DNA from: Mycolicibacterium mageritense
GTDB taxonomy: Bacteria; Actinomycetota; Actinomycetes; Mycobacteriales; Mycobacteriaceae
DNA: 64,000 nt
Direction: 5' to 3'
NCBI RefSeq assembly: GCF_010727475.1
Contig: NZ_AP022567.1
Span: 1,364,001-1,428,000 of the forward strand
Within the stretch, counting starts at the first letter, position 1. Every line of letters starts with the position of its first letter. The position numbers were made by a program, and so were the translations under genes. The notes beneath the pieces were generated by a model that saw only the letters and a program-made list of their open reading frames with translations, was not told the DNA's origin and made no database searches. Positions 38,363-47,733 of this stretch are shown in pieces.

Positions 38363-39169
38363 TCAGATCCCCACGTTGGCCCGCAACTCACCGACGGCGT
38401 CGCGTCGGACGAGGCGATACCGGACGACGGCCGTGCCTGCGCCCCCGAGCAGCACCAGCAGCAGGCACGCGACGTCGGCCACGGCGCCGAAGACCCACCC
38501 GGCGACACCGGTCCCCAGCACGAACGGCGGAATCCAGTGCAGCACCCTCGTCCACGACGGCAGCGGATGCTCGTCTGACGCCACGGCCTTGGCCCGGGCG
38601 TACTCGGGATAGAACTCGGTGAATGCGACCGCGAACGACAGCGCGGCCAACTGAAGGATCCAGCCGGTCCAGAAGTTGTCGGTGTCCCCGTAGATCACGT
38701 CGCCCGCGAAGCCCACGGCGGCCGAGAAGCCGAAGGCGCCCGCCCACACCGCGGTGAGCACCATGTTGTTGTGCTTGAAAAGCGGTGTGTCCCACCGTTC
38801 CCGCGGTGTGACGTCTCGCGCGTAAGCCATGGTGTACGGCCTGCGGATCACCAGCGAGGCCACGGCGAACACGGCCATCGCGGCGTTGGTGATCTCACCC
38901 GACCACATCTCCAGCCACGCTTTCGTGCCACTGGACGCCGCAAGCCCGATGAGCGCGAGCAGCACGAAATACGAGACCCCGAACACCTCGAGCACGTGGA
39001 CCGTGATGCCACGGTGTCTACTGAGGACCAGCACCACCAGCGATATGGCCAGCGCGCCCAGCACGGCGACCTCGTATCGACCGGGCCCGGCGAGGATGGC
39101 CATGAGCGCCCACGGCCCTATCCCGGACAGCGGCGAATCGAGGAACGCGTCGAGGGTCTTGCCGAGCAC
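38363..39169 (-). CDS. Multi-pass membrane protein of unknown function
   Basis: Protein of about 268 residues with seven or so hydrophobic helices and no motif I recognise. The GTG at 39169 is my best start because longer frames run into the control region of the divergent FadR-type gene, but no clear ribosome binding site supports it. It converges on the ABC transporter operon, leaving only 8 bp between stops. Confidence 0.6.
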   Translation of the reverse strand: MLGKTLDAFLDSPLSGIGPWALMAILAGPGRYEVAVLGALAISLVVLVLSRHRGITVHVLEVFGVSYFVLLALIGLAASSGTKAWLEMWSGEITNAAMAVFAVASLVIRRPYTMAYARDVTPRERWDTPLFKHNNMVLTAVWAGAFGFSAAVGFAGDVIYGDTDNFWTGWILQLAALSFAVAFTEFYPEYARAKAVASDEHPLPSWTRVLHWIPPFVLGTGVAGWVFGAVADVACLLLVLLGGAGTAVVRYRLVRRDAVGELRANVGI

Positions 39170-39245
39170 GCGACGACTGTATTGGCCCGGGCTGAGAGGA
39201 AAGCGGTCGGTTGACAGGTGACACTCAGACAGGCACCCTGACGGC

Positions 39246-39950
39246 ATGAATCTGCCCGATAGCTGGACAGATCGCCCGGTGGCCATCGTGCGCCGAAACG
39301 CCGCGGAGACGGTGTTCGAGGATCTGTGCTCAGCTATCGAGAACGGCGACCTTCCCGTCGGGGTCAAGCTGCCGCCCGAGGCGGCCCTGGCCGAACGCTA
39401 CGGCGTGAGCCGCTCGGTGATCCGCGAGGCCCTGCGGTCCTGTCAGACCCTCGGGCTGACCGAGACCAAGACCGGCTCGGGCACCGTCGTGATCTCCGCG
39501 CACGCCGCCACGCCCCATTACGGCCGCTTCTCGGCCCGCGATCTCGTCGAAGCCCGGCCCTACATCGAGGTGCCCGCGGCAGGCTGGGCCGCGCGCCGCC
39601 GCACCGAAGCCCAACTGGCAGAGCTCACAAGCATTGTCGACCGGATGGAGGGCGAGGTCGATCCCGCGCGGTGGGTGCGGCTGGACACCGAATTCCATCT
39701 CGGCATCGCGAAGGCGTCGGGCAACGAGGTGTTCGCCACCGTGGTCGCGGCGATCCGCGGTGCGTTGTCGATGCAGTCCCGCATGCTCAACGCGAGCATC
39801 CACGAGCGGCGAGCGGCCTCCAACCGCGAGCACCGCAGGATCCTCGACGCGATCGCGTCGGGCGACTTCGCCGACGCGTCCGACGCCATGCGCCAGCACC
39901 TGGACCGGGTCGAGGATGCCGTGAACAAGCTCGCCACGATCACGCCCTGA
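39246..39950 (+). CDS. FadR/GntR-family (FCD) transcriptional regulator
   Basis: Regulator of 234 residues. The GntR winged helix (FEDLCSAIENGDLPVGVKLPPEAALAERYGVSRSVIREALRSCQTLGL) is followed by an FCD ligand domain with the usual metal/carboxylate positions (DTEFHLGIAKASGN, EHRRILDAIASGD, HLDR). It lies 111 bases upstream of ansP in the same direction. A GCTGTC-T-GACAGC palindrome sits between them, so it may regulate amino-acid uptake. Confidence 0.88.
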   Translation: MNLPDSWTDRPVAIVRRNAAETVFEDLCSAIENGDLPVGVKLPPEAALAERYGVSRSVIREALRSCQTLGLTETKTGSGTVVISAHAATPHYGRFSARDLVEARPYIEVPAAGWAARRRTEAQLAELTSIVDRMEGEVDPARWVRLDTEFHLGIAKASGNEVFATVVAAIRGALSMQSRMLNASIHERRAASNREHRRILDAIASGDFADASDAMRQHLDRVEDAVNKLATITP

Positions 39951-40024
39951 TGCGCTTCGAACCCTGAACCGAAGTTCACACCGTTGACGCCGGGACGTGA
40001 TGGGTGTCACACTTCCTCAGTCAA

Positions 40025-40037
40025 GCTGTCTGACAGC
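40025..40037. promoter_or_regulatory. Palindrome upstream of ansP
   Basis: GCTGTC-T-GACAGC, a perfect 13-bp inverted repeat with a one-base centre, 25 bases before the permease ATG. The TGTC/GACA arms resemble FadR-type (FCD) GntR operators, so the upstream regulator is the natural candidate. Confidence 0.5.
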
Positions 40038-40061
40038 CGTACAGCTGAGATTGGACCTCCC

Positions 40062-41561
40062 ATGCCGCCGAGCTCGCCACAGTCGGAAGCCGTCCGCCCC
40101 GGCGTATCCCATGAGCAGTTGACCCGCGAGGACGCGGGCTATCACAAGGGCCTCAAGCCTCGCCAGCTGCAGATGATCGCCATCGGCGGGGCCATCGGCA
40201 CCGGATTGTTCCTCGGTGCGGGCGGCCGCCTCGCGTCGGCCGGCCCCGGCCTGTTCCTCGTGTACGCCGTGTGCGGCGTCTTCGTGTTCCTGATCCTGCG
40301 TGCCCTCGGCGAGCTGGTGTTGCACCGGCCGTCATCGGGCTCGTTCGTGTCCTACGCGCGGGAGTTCTACGGCGAGAAAGCCGCCTACGCCGTCGGCTGG
40401 CTGTACTTCCTCAACTGGGCGATGACCGCGATCGTCGACACCACCGCGATCGCCACGTACTTCCACTACTGGAAGACGTTCAACGTGATCCCACAGTGGC
40501 TGCTCGCACTGATGGCGCTCGGCATCGTGCTCGGAGTCAACCTGATCTCGGTGAAAGTGTTCGGGGAGATGGAGTTCTGGGCCGCGCTGATCAAGGTCGT
40601 GGCACTGATGACGTTCCTGGTCGTCGGCACCATCTTCCTGGCCGGCCGGTACCCGGTCGACGGCCACAGCACGGGCCTGAGCATCATCGGCCAGAACGGC
40701 GGCCTGTTCCCGACCGGTGCGCTCCCCCTGCTGATCGTCACCTCCGGAGTCGTGTTCGCTTACGCCGCAGTCGAATTGGTGGGCACCGCAGCGGGCGAGA
40801 CGGCAGAACCGGAGAAGATCATGCCGCGCGCCATCAACTCGGTGGTGGCCCGCATCGCGATCTTCTACGTCGGGTCGGTCGTGCTACTGGCCCTGCTGCT
40901 GCCCTACACCGCCTACGACAAGCACGAGAGCCCGTTCGTCACGTTCTTCTCCAAGATCGGCTTCGACGGCGCGGGCGACATCATGAACGTCGTGGTGCTC
41001 ACCGCCGCGTTCTCCAGCCTCAACGCGGGGCTGTATTCGACCGGCCGCATCCTGCGGTCGATGGCCATGAACGGCAGCGCCCCCAAGTTCACCGCACGCA
41101 TGTCGCGCAACGGCGTGCCGTACGGCGGCATCGTGCTGACCTGCGTGATCTGCCTTTTCGGCGTGGTACTCAACGCTTTTCAGCCCGGCGAGGCCTTCGA
41201 GATCGTCCTCAACATGGCCGCGCTCGGCATCATCGCATCGTGGGGCACCATCGTCTTGTGCCAGCTGCGACTCGTCAAGATGGCCGACGCAGGCATCATG
41301 AAACGGCCCAGCTTCCGCATGCCGCTCACGCCCTACAGCGGATACGCCACACTGTTGTTCCTGTTCGCGGTGCTGGTGCTGATGGCGTTCGACGCGCCGA
41401 TCGGCACCTGGACCATCGGCACCCTCGTGGTGCTCGTCCCGGCTCTGATCGGCGGCTGGTATCTGGTGCGCGGCCGGGTCATGGAAGCCGCGCGCGAACG
41501 AATGGGCTATACCGGCGAATTCCCGGTGGTGGCGAACCGTCCGGTGGATCCTGATGAGTAG
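40062..41561 (+). CDS. ansP: L-asparagine permease (AnsP type)
   Basis: APC-superfamily transporter of 499 residues with about 12 helices. LTREDAGYHKGLKPRQLQMIAIGGAIGTGLFLGAG and RALGELVLHRPSSGSFVSYAREFYGEK are the hallmark N-terminal segments. Its resemblance, from memory, to M. tuberculosis AnsP2 (Rv0346c) is high, and it lies in the same neighbourhood as the ini genes there. It imports asparagine or a similar amino acid with protons. The start was chosen at the ATG just after the palindrome. Confidence 0.87.
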   Translation: MPPSSPQSEAVRPGVSHEQLTREDAGYHKGLKPRQLQMIAIGGAIGTGLFLGAGGRLASAGPGLFLVYAVCGVFVFLILRALGELVLHRPSSGSFVSYAREFYGEKAAYAVGWLYFLNWAMTAIVDTTAIATYFHYWKTFNVIPQWLLALMALGIVLGVNLISVKVFGEMEFWAALIKVVALMTFLVVGTIFLAGRYPVDGHSTGLSIIGQNGGLFPTGALPLLIVTSGVVFAYAAVELVGTAAGETAEPEKIMPRAINSVVARIAIFYVGSVVLLALLLPYTAYDKHESPFVTFFSKIGFDGAGDIMNVVVLTAAFSSLNAGLYSTGRILRSMAMNGSAPKFTARMSRNGVPYGGIVLTCVICLFGVVLNAFQPGEAFEIVLNMAALGIIASWGTIVLCQLRLVKMADAGIMKRPSFRMPLTPYSGYATLLFLFAVLVLMAFDAPIGTWTIGTLVVLVPALIGGWYLVRGRVMEAARERMGYTGEFPVVANRPVDPDE

Positions 41562-41572
41562 GAGGTGCACCG

Positions 41573-41755
41573 ATGACCCGTAACCGTTACGCCGCCCGTC
41601 CGCCGCTGTACGGCATGGTGATGGTCTTCCTCGCCATGGCCATCGTCGCCGTGACCGCGTACTACCACCTCGGCTGGTGGTCGATCATCGGCTACGCGAT
41701 CGCCGCGGTGGTGGCCGTCACCGGCTTCGCGTTGGCGTTCCGGGATCTGTCCTGA
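41573..41755 (+). CDS. Small two-helix membrane protein
   Basis: Protein of 60 residues with two transmembrane helices (about 13-31 and 35-55) and a basic N-terminus. A GGAGGTG lies about seven bases before the ATG and 11 bases separate it from ansP, so it is probably co-expressed with the permease. Function unknown. Confidence 0.65.
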   Translation: MTRNRYAARPPLYGMVMVFLAMAIVAVTAYYHLGWWSIIGYAIAAVVAVTGFALAFRDLS

Positions 41756-41794
41756 CCCTGGACGACGACCCGCCCCACGGGGCACCCTGGCGGT

Positions 41795-42517
41795 ATGGAT
41801 CTCGAAACCGAAGTCGACGAGATCGCCGACGGCATCTTCCGCTTGTCCACCTGGGTGCCCGACATCACCGAGCGTGGCTTCACGTTCAACCAGTTCCTGC
41901 TGACCGGTGACGAGCCGTTTCTGTTCCACACCGGCATGCGCCACCTGTTTCCCCTTGTCTCGCAGGCGATCGGCCGTGTCATTCCGCTGGACACGCTCCG
42001 GTGGATCTCGTTCGGCCACCTGGAGGCCGACGAATGCGGAGCGATGAATCTGCTGCTGGCTGCCGCACCCCATGCCGAGGTGGTCCACAGCCCATTGGCC
42101 ATCTCGCTGTCACTGGCCGACATGTGCGACCGGGCCCCGGTCGCGGCACCCGAGGGCGGGCTCGACATCGGCGGGCACCGGTTGCGGTTCATCGCCACGC
42201 CGCACGTGCCGCACAACTGGGAATCCGGGCTGTGGTTCGACGAGACCACCGCGACCCTGCTCGCCGGCGACCTGTTCACCCACTCCGGGCGCTCTCCGGC
42301 TCTCACCGAATCCGATTGTGTGGCACCCGCGTTGGCGGCTGAAGGGCTTTTCCACGCCACGGGGTTGACGACGAACCTGGTGCCCACCATCGAACGGCTC
42401 GCCGAGCTCAAGCCCACGACGCTGGCGATCATGCACGGCTCGTCCCACCATGGTGACGGCGCAGCCCAGCTTCACGCATTGGCCAGCGGTTACACAGCCA
42501 TGTTCGGCGCGTCATAA
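41795..42517 (+). CDS. MBL-fold di-iron (ODP/FprA-like) protein
   Basis: Protein of 240 residues with the metallo-beta-lactamase fold of the oxygen-binding diiron type (ODP). Metal ligands fit this group: H-x-E-x-D in FGHLEADECGA, a histidine in TPHVPHNW, an aspartate in LLAGDLF and a late histidine in IMHGSSHHGDG. There is no flavodoxin domain, unlike full flavodiiron proteins, so its redox partner would be separate. It may sense or reduce oxygen or NO; that is inference. Confidence 0.8.
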   Translation: MDLETEVDEIADGIFRLSTWVPDITERGFTFNQFLLTGDEPFLFHTGMRHLFPLVSQAIGRVIPLDTLRWISFGHLEADECGAMNLLLAAAPHAEVVHSPLAISLSLADMCDRAPVAAPEGGLDIGGHRLRFIATPHVPHNWESGLWFDETTATLLAGDLFTHSGRSPALTESDCVAPALAAEGLFHATGLTTNLVPTIERLAELKPTTLAIMHGSSHHGDGAAQLHALASGYTAMFGAS

Positions 42518-42555
42518 CCGCACTGCCCCGCCCGTGATGCGTAGCCTTGTCGGCG

Positions 42556-43104
42556 ATGAACGCGCGGCTTGTGCTGGCGGGCCTGCTCTTGGCCGGTGCC
42601 GCACTGGCAGGCTGCCAGAGCGCCATCGAAGGCGCCCCGGCCACCAGCCCGCAGTCGCCCACCGAACCGAGCTTCCCGACCACGCGGCCCACGCGGTCCA
42701 GTCCCCCACCTCCGCCGAGCGCTCCGCCGTCGCCGAGCACGTCGCACGCCGCACCGCCCGGCGGCGCGACAACGCTGCAACCGGAGAACGGCTACGTCTT
42801 CATCCAGACCAAGTCGGGCAAGACCCGCTGTCAGGTGTCGAAGCAGGATGTCGGGTGTGAGGCGCCGTTCACCGACTCGCCCGTCGTCGACGGGGCCCCG
42901 GCCAACGGCGTGCGGCTCACCGCCGACGGTCGAATACGTTGGGTGCTGGGCAATCTCGGCGCCATCCCGGCCGTGACACTGGACTACCGGACCTATGCGG
43001 CGCTGGGCTGGACGATCGAAGCCGGCACGTCGGGCACCCGGTTCACCAATGACGGCACCGGCCACGGAATGGTCGTCGCGGTCGAGGGCGTCGAAACCTT
43101 CTGA
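42556..43104 (+). CDS. lpqJ: Probable lipoprotein LpqJ
   Basis: Lipoprotein of 182 residues. The signal peptide ends in a clear lipobox (LAGC at about 19-22). A Pro/Ser/Thr-rich linker (about 35-75) leads to a small domain with two cysteines (KTRCQVSKQDVGCEAPF). The ATG gives a normal signal peptide; a TTG three codons upstream is also possible. It lies between the ini locus and ansP, as lpqJ (Rv0344c) does in M. tuberculosis, which is the main reason for the name. Function unknown. Confidence 0.7.
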   Translation: MNARLVLAGLLLAGAALAGCQSAIEGAPATSPQSPTEPSFPTTRPTRSSPPPPPSAPPSPSTSHAAPPGGATTLQPENGYVFIQTKSGKTRCQVSKQDVGCEAPFTDSPVVDGAPANGVRLTADGRIRWVLGNLGAIPAVTLDYRTYAALGWTIEAGTSGTRFTNDGTGHGMVVAVEGVETF

Positions 43105-43122
43105 AGCCTTTACAGTGAAGCG

Positions 43123-43746
43123 ATGACGGCAGCTCAGCGCGAACGTGCCTCACTTGTCGAATCCATGCGGGCCGCGGGGCCGGACGCCCCGACCCTCTGC
43201 GAAGGCTGGACCGCGCGTGATCTGGCTGCCCACCTGGTCGTGCGAGAACGGCGCCTCGACGCCGCGCCCGGGATCCTGGTGCCGCAACTGGCCGGCTACA
43301 CCGCCAAGGTCCAAAAACAGGTGACCGCCGCGACCGACTGGGCTGAACTGGTCGACCAGATCGCCGCGGGGCCGCCGCTGTACTCACCGTTCAAGCTGCT
43401 CGACCCGCTGGTCAACGTCGGCGAGATGTTCATCCACAACGAGGATGTGCGTCGCGCGCAACCCGATTGGGAACCACGAGAACTCGATGCCGACACGGCG
43501 AAGGCGCTGGCCCGGATGGTGCCGAACATGGCGCGCATGGCGATGCGGCACCCGCCCGCACGGGTGTCGTTGACCACGCCGGACGGCCGGACATTGGCGA
43601 CCGTGGGCAGCGGCGCCGCGGTGACGGTCACCGGCGACCCCGGAGAGCTGCTGCTGTTCGCGGCGGGGCGGGAGCCCGCGCGCGTGACGTTCTCGGGCGA
43701 CGACGACGCCGTCGCGGCCGTGCGGTCATCGCGGCGCGGGCTGTGA
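43123..43746 (+). CDS. TIGR03085-type DinB-like protein
   Basis: Protein of 207 residues in the actinobacterial mycothiol-dependent maleylpyruvate isomerase/DinB-like group. The N-terminal motif RASLVESMRAAGPDAPTLCEGWTARDLAAHLVVRERR contains the conserved W-x-x-x-D-L-x-x-H. A second histidine lies in VNVGEMFIHNEDVRRA. These would bind a metal. The reaction is not known. It follows lpqJ by 18 bases. Confidence 0.78.
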   Translation: MTAAQRERASLVESMRAAGPDAPTLCEGWTARDLAAHLVVRERRLDAAPGILVPQLAGYTAKVQKQVTAATDWAELVDQIAAGPPLYSPFKLLDPLVNVGEMFIHNEDVRRAQPDWEPRELDADTAKALARMVPNMARMAMRHPPARVSLTTPDGRTLATVGSGAAVTVTGDPGELLLFAAGREPARVTFSGDDDAVAAVRSSRRGL

Positions 43747-43767
43747 AACTTCTCTAGGGTGGCATCC

Positions 43768-44697
43768 GTGGACTTCCGCGTATTCGTCGAACCTCAGCAG
43801 GGCGCTACCTACTCTGATCAGCTCGCCGTCGCGCGGGCTGCCGAAGACCTGGGGTACTCCGCGTTTTTCAGATCCGATCACTACCTGGCCATGAGCGGTG
43901 ACGGGCTGCCCGGTCCCACCGACTCGTGGGTCACGTTGGCAGGCATCGCCCGCGAAACATCGACGGTCCGGCTGGGCACCATGGTCACCTCCGCGACGTT
44001 CCGCCACCCGGGGCCGCTCGCGATCTCGGTCGCGCAGGTCGACGAGATGAGCGGGGGCCGTGTCGAATTGGGTATCGGGGCGGGTTGGTTCGAGGCTGAA
44101 CACCAGGCCTACGCCATCCCGTTCCCGCCGCTGGGCGAGCGGTTCGACCGGCTGACCGAACAGCTGCGGATCCTCACCGGCCTGTGGTCGACGCCCGTCG
44201 GCCAGACCTTCGACTTCACCGGCAAGCACTACACCGTGGTCGACTCACCTGCCCTGCCCAAGCCCGCGCAGGCGAACCTGCCGATCATCATCGGTGGCGG
44301 CGGCCCCAAGCGCACACCCGCTCTGGCCGCCGAGTTCGCGGCCGAGTTCAACATCCCGTTCGTGCCGATCGACACCCTCAAGACGCAGTTCGAGCGGGTG
44401 GCCGCGGCGGTCGCCGACGCCGGCCGGCCCGCGGACTCGCTGACCTATTCGGCGGCGTTCGTGTTGTGCGTCGGCCGCGACGACGCCGAGATCGCCAAGC
44501 GCGCCGCCGCGATCAACCGTGAAGTCGACGAACTGCGCAGCAATTCACCACTGGTCGGGACCCCCGCCGAGGTCGTCGACAAACTCGGTCCGTTCGTCGA
44601 GGCCGGGGTGCAGCGGGCCTACCTGCAGTTGCTCGACATGTCCGACCTCGACCACCTGGAGCTGTTCGCCAGCGAGGTCATTCCCCAGTTGAGCTGA
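43768..44697 (+). CDS. LLM-class F420-dependent oxidoreductase
   Basis: Luciferase-like monooxygenase-fold protein of 309 residues. The family features are the N-terminal strand DFRVFVEPQQG, LGTMVTSATFRHPGPLAISVAQVDEMSGGRVELGIGAGW and the later LPIIIGGGGPKRT. Such enzymes use coenzyme F420 in mycobacteria. I use the second GTG because AGGGTGG precedes it at a proper distance; a GTG three codons upstream is in frame. The substrate is unknown. Confidence 0.85.
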   Translation: MDFRVFVEPQQGATYSDQLAVARAAEDLGYSAFFRSDHYLAMSGDGLPGPTDSWVTLAGIARETSTVRLGTMVTSATFRHPGPLAISVAQVDEMSGGRVELGIGAGWFEAEHQAYAIPFPPLGERFDRLTEQLRILTGLWSTPVGQTFDFTGKHYTVVDSPALPKPAQANLPIIIGGGGPKRTPALAAEFAAEFNIPFVPIDTLKTQFERVAAAVADAGRPADSLTYSAAFVLCVGRDDAEIAKRAAAINREVDELRSNSPLVGTPAEVVDKLGPFVEAGVQRAYLQLLDMSDLDHLELFASEVIPQLS

Positions 44698-44782
44698 CCC
44701 AGGCGAGGTTTGCAAGGACGAACCCGCACGTAGAACGCACTCACCGGCAGCGGCATTTCGGCCGGGATTAGGATCGGAGCCC

Positions 44783-45253
44783 GTGACCGCTGACGACGAT
44801 GACCATGGGACTCCTGAGCAGCCCTGGCATCATTCGACGCCGGCGGTACTCGGTGCCAGCGTCGCCGCATTGGCAGTGATCGCGCTGGTGGTCTGGGGTG
44901 TGGTGGCGTTGACCGGCGAGGCCGACAAGCCACAGGACGCCCCGATCAACTTCGTCGACCCCACCTTCTCGTCGACGTCGACCAAGACCACGGCGTCGAC
45001 CACCCCGACCATCACGAGCACCCGCCCGCCGCTCACCTCCGAGATCATGGGACCGGCCGACCCCTCGGCGGGATCGTCGACGCCACCGTCGGACTCCACG
45101 TCGGGCAGCACCACACCGAGCACCTCGCCGCCGTGGACGTCTCATGAGCTGCCGACCACGCGCGAAACCGAGAACGGGGACGCCACCACACAGACCCGCA
45201 ACCGGCCCCGCACGAACGTGACACGCACGCTGTATCCCGCACCCGGCAACTGA
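44783..45253 (+). CDS. Membrane-anchored Ser/Thr-rich protein A
   Basis: Protein of 156 residues. A short acidic cytoplasmic segment with PWHHSTP at 14-20 comes first, then one transmembrane helix (21-44) and an outer tail of about 110 residues rich in Ser, Thr and Pro. The architecture matches the next gene and the two Hsp70-like proteins. The tail looks like a substrate for protein O-mannosylation, which is an inference. The GTG has GGAG nearby upstream. It is probably co-transcribed with the next gene, 21 bases away. No known family. Confidence 0.7.
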   Translation: MTADDDDHGTPEQPWHHSTPAVLGASVAALAVIALVVWGVVALTGEADKPQDAPINFVDPTFSSTSTKTTASTTPTITSTRPPLTSEIMGPADPSAGSSTPPSDSTSGSTTPSTSPPWTSHELPTTRETENGDATTQTRNRPRTNVTRTLYPAPGN

Positions 45254-45274
45254 GCCCGCCTACCATCGGTTCGC

Positions 45275-45751
45275 GTGGCAAACAACTACTCCGACGACGA
45301 GCCGACCGAGTACGCGCAGAGCTACGGCGACTACGGCGGGTACCAGCAAGAGCCCGCGGCACCGGCGCCGGAACCCGTTCCGTGGTACCGCAAACCGCCG
45401 GCGCTGATCGGCCTGGGTGCGCTCGGCGCGGTCATCCTGGCACTGGTCGTCTATGCGCTGGTCAGCCTGTTCTCTTCGGACGACACCACGCCCACGCCGG
45501 TGACCACCACGACCACGACGTCGTCGACCGCGGTGACGACGACGTCGGCCGCGCAGAACCCGGCACCGGTGCCGCCGCCGACGCAGACCGTCACCGAGAC
45601 CACCGCACCCACTACGACGGAGACCACGCCGTCGACCACAACCACAACGACGACCACCTCCACCACGACGACCACGACGCCGCCGTCGACCAGCACCGTG
45701 ACCGAAACAGAGACGATCACGGTTCCGGTGGAGCCGCCCGGCGAGAACTAG
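45275..45751 (+). CDS. Membrane-anchored Thr-rich protein B
   Basis: Protein of 158 residues. A Tyr/Pro-rich cytoplasmic N-terminus ends in PWYRKPP at 36-42, directly before one transmembrane helix (about 43-66). About 90 outer residues follow, of which most are Thr, with runs of six to eight Thr. The PWYRKPPALIG segment closely parallels PWYKRPPILFG in the Hsp70-like protein at 53414. It converges with the Hsp70-like gene at 45857. Function unknown; the tail could span the peptidoglycan or be O-mannosylated. Confidence 0.72.
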   Translation: MANNYSDDEPTEYAQSYGDYGGYQQEPAAPAPEPVPWYRKPPALIGLGALGAVILALVVYALVSLFSSDDTTPTPVTTTTTTSSTAVTTTSAAQNPAPVPPPTQTVTETTAPTTTETTPSTTTTTTTTSTTTTTTPPSTSTVTETETITVPVEPPGEN

Positions 45752-45856
45752 TGGACTATGCCGAGGATTCTGGTCAGCAGGTGGCTGTGATCCTCTGCTT
45801 AGTGCAAAACGCAACACGCCTACCGGACGCGGCCCTTCGAGAACCGCGCCACCCGC

Positions 45857-47695
45857 TCACGGCGACGGCGGAGTCGACGTCGCGGTAGCTTCGGGCTCCG
45901 GTTGCACGGTCGCGGTGTGCGTCGGCTCGGGGGCCTGCGTGGGCTCGGGCGCGTGGGTCGGCTCCGGCGCCTGGGTCGGCTCCGGCGCCTGGGTCGGCTC
46001 GGGCGCCTGCGTGGGCTCGGGGCTTGGAGTCGGCTTGGGCGTGGGTGTCTGCGCCGGCGGTTCGAACGTCGGAATCGGCAACTGCGGCAACGGGATTTGC
46101 GGTAGCGGGAACTGCGGGACCGGGAACTGCGGCACGGGCAGAGCCGGCGGTGGGGCCGCTGGGGGCGGCGCCGCGGGCGCGGGTGCCGGACGGGGCGCTG
46201 CGGGAACCGGACGCGGGGCTGCGGGCGCAGGCGCGGCCTGCTGTCGCTGCACCACCCGCGGCGCGGCCGCCGGGCGCGGGGCCGCCTGAGGTGCCGCCTG
46301 CGGCGCGGGAGCGGAATCCTGCACCACCACTGTCCGGGTCGGCGGCGCAGGTGCGACCTGCGCGAGCGGCGACTCGGCCGGCCGCGGGACCGCCGCGGTC
46401 GCCCCGGTTGCGCCTGGGGCGTCCATCCGGTCGGCGCGGGCCGAGAAAACCAAGCCGACCGTCCCGACCACGGCGAGGAACGCCGCGGCGTACACCAGCA
46501 CACCACCGCGCCGGTACCACGGCTTGGTCACGGCGGCCGTCGGTTCGGGTGCGACGTCGGTGAACACGAACGCGGGGCGCGCGGCCTCTTCCGACACGGA
46601 TTCCGGGACGTACTCGGCGATCTCGGCAACGTCGTCGGCCATCGACCACGCCACCGCGGCGGGCGCCACCGCGGAGGCCGCCACCGTCCCGGTCAGCGAC
46701 GCGGGCGCCATGAGTGCCTGGCGGGTCGCGGTCTCATCCTCGCCGCGGCGCGCCAGCAGGCCTGCGCCGACGGCGGCGATCACCTGAGCCTGGGGCACGG
46801 TGGTGACCGGCATCCGGAACGTCTCCGAAAGGCGTTGCGTGACAATGGGCATGCGAGCTCCCCCGCCCACGGTGACCAAAGCCGCCAGCTGCGCGGGATG
46901 TATCCCGTTGCGGCGCAACAGGTCCAGCAGGGCGTCGAGCAGTCCGTTGAGCGGGCCGGACACCACGGACTCCAGTTCGGCACGCGTCAGCCGGATCGAC
47001 CGCCCGGGCAACGATGTCGCACTCTGGTAGCTCAGTTGTTCCTTGGCGATGCGGCACTGCTCGCGCAGCTGCGACAGCGCGGCTACCGCGGCCGTGCCCG
47101 ACGGTTCACTGTTCAGGTTGGCCAGCACGTGCCGCAGCAGTTCCTGGTCGATCAGGTCACCGGAGAATTCGTCGTAGCGCACGGTCTCCCCGATGGGCGC
47201 GAAGCCCGCGCCGGCGTCGGCGAGGGTCAGGTTGGTGCCGGTGGCACCGAAATCGCACAGGGCGACGACGCCACGGGCCGGCAGGCCCGGATGGGCCTGG
47301 ATCGCGGTCAGCGCTGCCACGGCGTCGGAGACGAGCCGCACCCCCGGCACCGTGCGCCGGAGGGCGTCGAGTGCCGGGCGCTGCCAGTGGGCGGGTACCG
47401 CGAGCACGGTGGTGTCCGGGCGGCGGGCCGGGCTCGCCGCGCGCGTCATCGCCTCCACAGCTTCGGCCAGCAGGTACTCGCCGCGATACGCCGAGCCGTC
47501 GGCCGCCACGAGCGGCACCGGATCACCGACCCGATCCACGAAGTCGGTGATGACCAGGCCGCCACCCGAGGGGGCGCCGACCTCTGGCCTGCGATCCCCG
47601 AACAGGGTGAGGACAGCAGGGCGCACGACCGGCTCCCGATCGGCGACGGCCACCAGGTTGGTCGTCCCCACGGACAATCCCAGGCAACCACGCAT
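45857..47695 (-). CDS. Hsp70-fold membrane-anchored protein A (ini operon)
   Basis: Protein of 612 residues. An Hsp70/actin-like nucleotide-binding domain (about 1-340) shows LGLSVGTTNLVAV, CDFGATGTNLTLAD and VTVGGGARMPIV. There is no substrate-binding domain. An acidic linker leads to KPWYRRG and one transmembrane helix (about 395-417), then an outer tail of about 195 residues rich in Ala, Pro and Gln, with repeated hydrophobic PQFPLPQIPLPQ steps and EPTQAP hexapeptides. It starts 38 bases after iniC in the same direction, so it is very likely the fourth gene of iniBAC. A partner or sensor for the dynamin-like proteins is my proposal; function is not established. Confidence 0.82.
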   Translation of the reverse strand: MRGCLGLSVGTTNLVAVADREPVVRPAVLTLFGDRRPEVGAPSGGGLVITDFVDRVGDPVPLVAADGSAYRGEYLLAEAVEAMTRAASPARRPDTTVLAVPAHWQRPALDALRRTVPGVRLVSDAVAALTAIQAHPGLPARGVVALCDFGATGTNLTLADAGAGFAPIGETVRYDEFSGDLIDQELLRHVLANLNSEPSGTAAVAALSQLREQCRIAKEQLSYQSATSLPGRSIRLTRAELESVVSGPLNGLLDALLDLLRRNGIHPAQLAALVTVGGGARMPIVTQRLSETFRMPVTTVPQAQVIAAVGAGLLARRGEDETATRQALMAPASLTGTVAASAVAPAAVAWSMADDVAEIAEYVPESVSEEAARPAFVFTDVAPEPTAAVTKPWYRRGGVLVYAAAFLAVVGTVGLVFSARADRMDAPGATGATAAVPRPAESPLAQVAPAPPTRTVVVQDSAPAPQAAPQAAPRPAAAPRVVQRQQAAPAPAAPRPVPAAPRPAPAPAAPPPAAPPPALPVPQFPVPQFPLPQIPLPQLPIPTFEPPAQTPTPKPTPSPEPTQAPEPTQAPEPTQAPEPTHAPEPTQAPEPTHTATVQPEPEATATSTPPSP

Positions 47696-47733
47696 ACCTG
47701 TTATGTCGCCGGAGCGCCCCGATTCGTTAAGCG

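Noticed and set aside
45480..45720. ACC/ACG-rich short repeats that look like a microsatellite or CRISPR-like run
   Set aside because: These are Thr codons in the tail of a membrane protein, without fixed repeat-spacer structure. The same holds near 55020-55150.
45857..47695. Hsp70-like proteins as ordinary DnaK paralogue chaperones
   Set aside because: Both lack the substrate-binding domain and lid and instead have a transmembrane helix and outer tail, so a folding role is unlikely.
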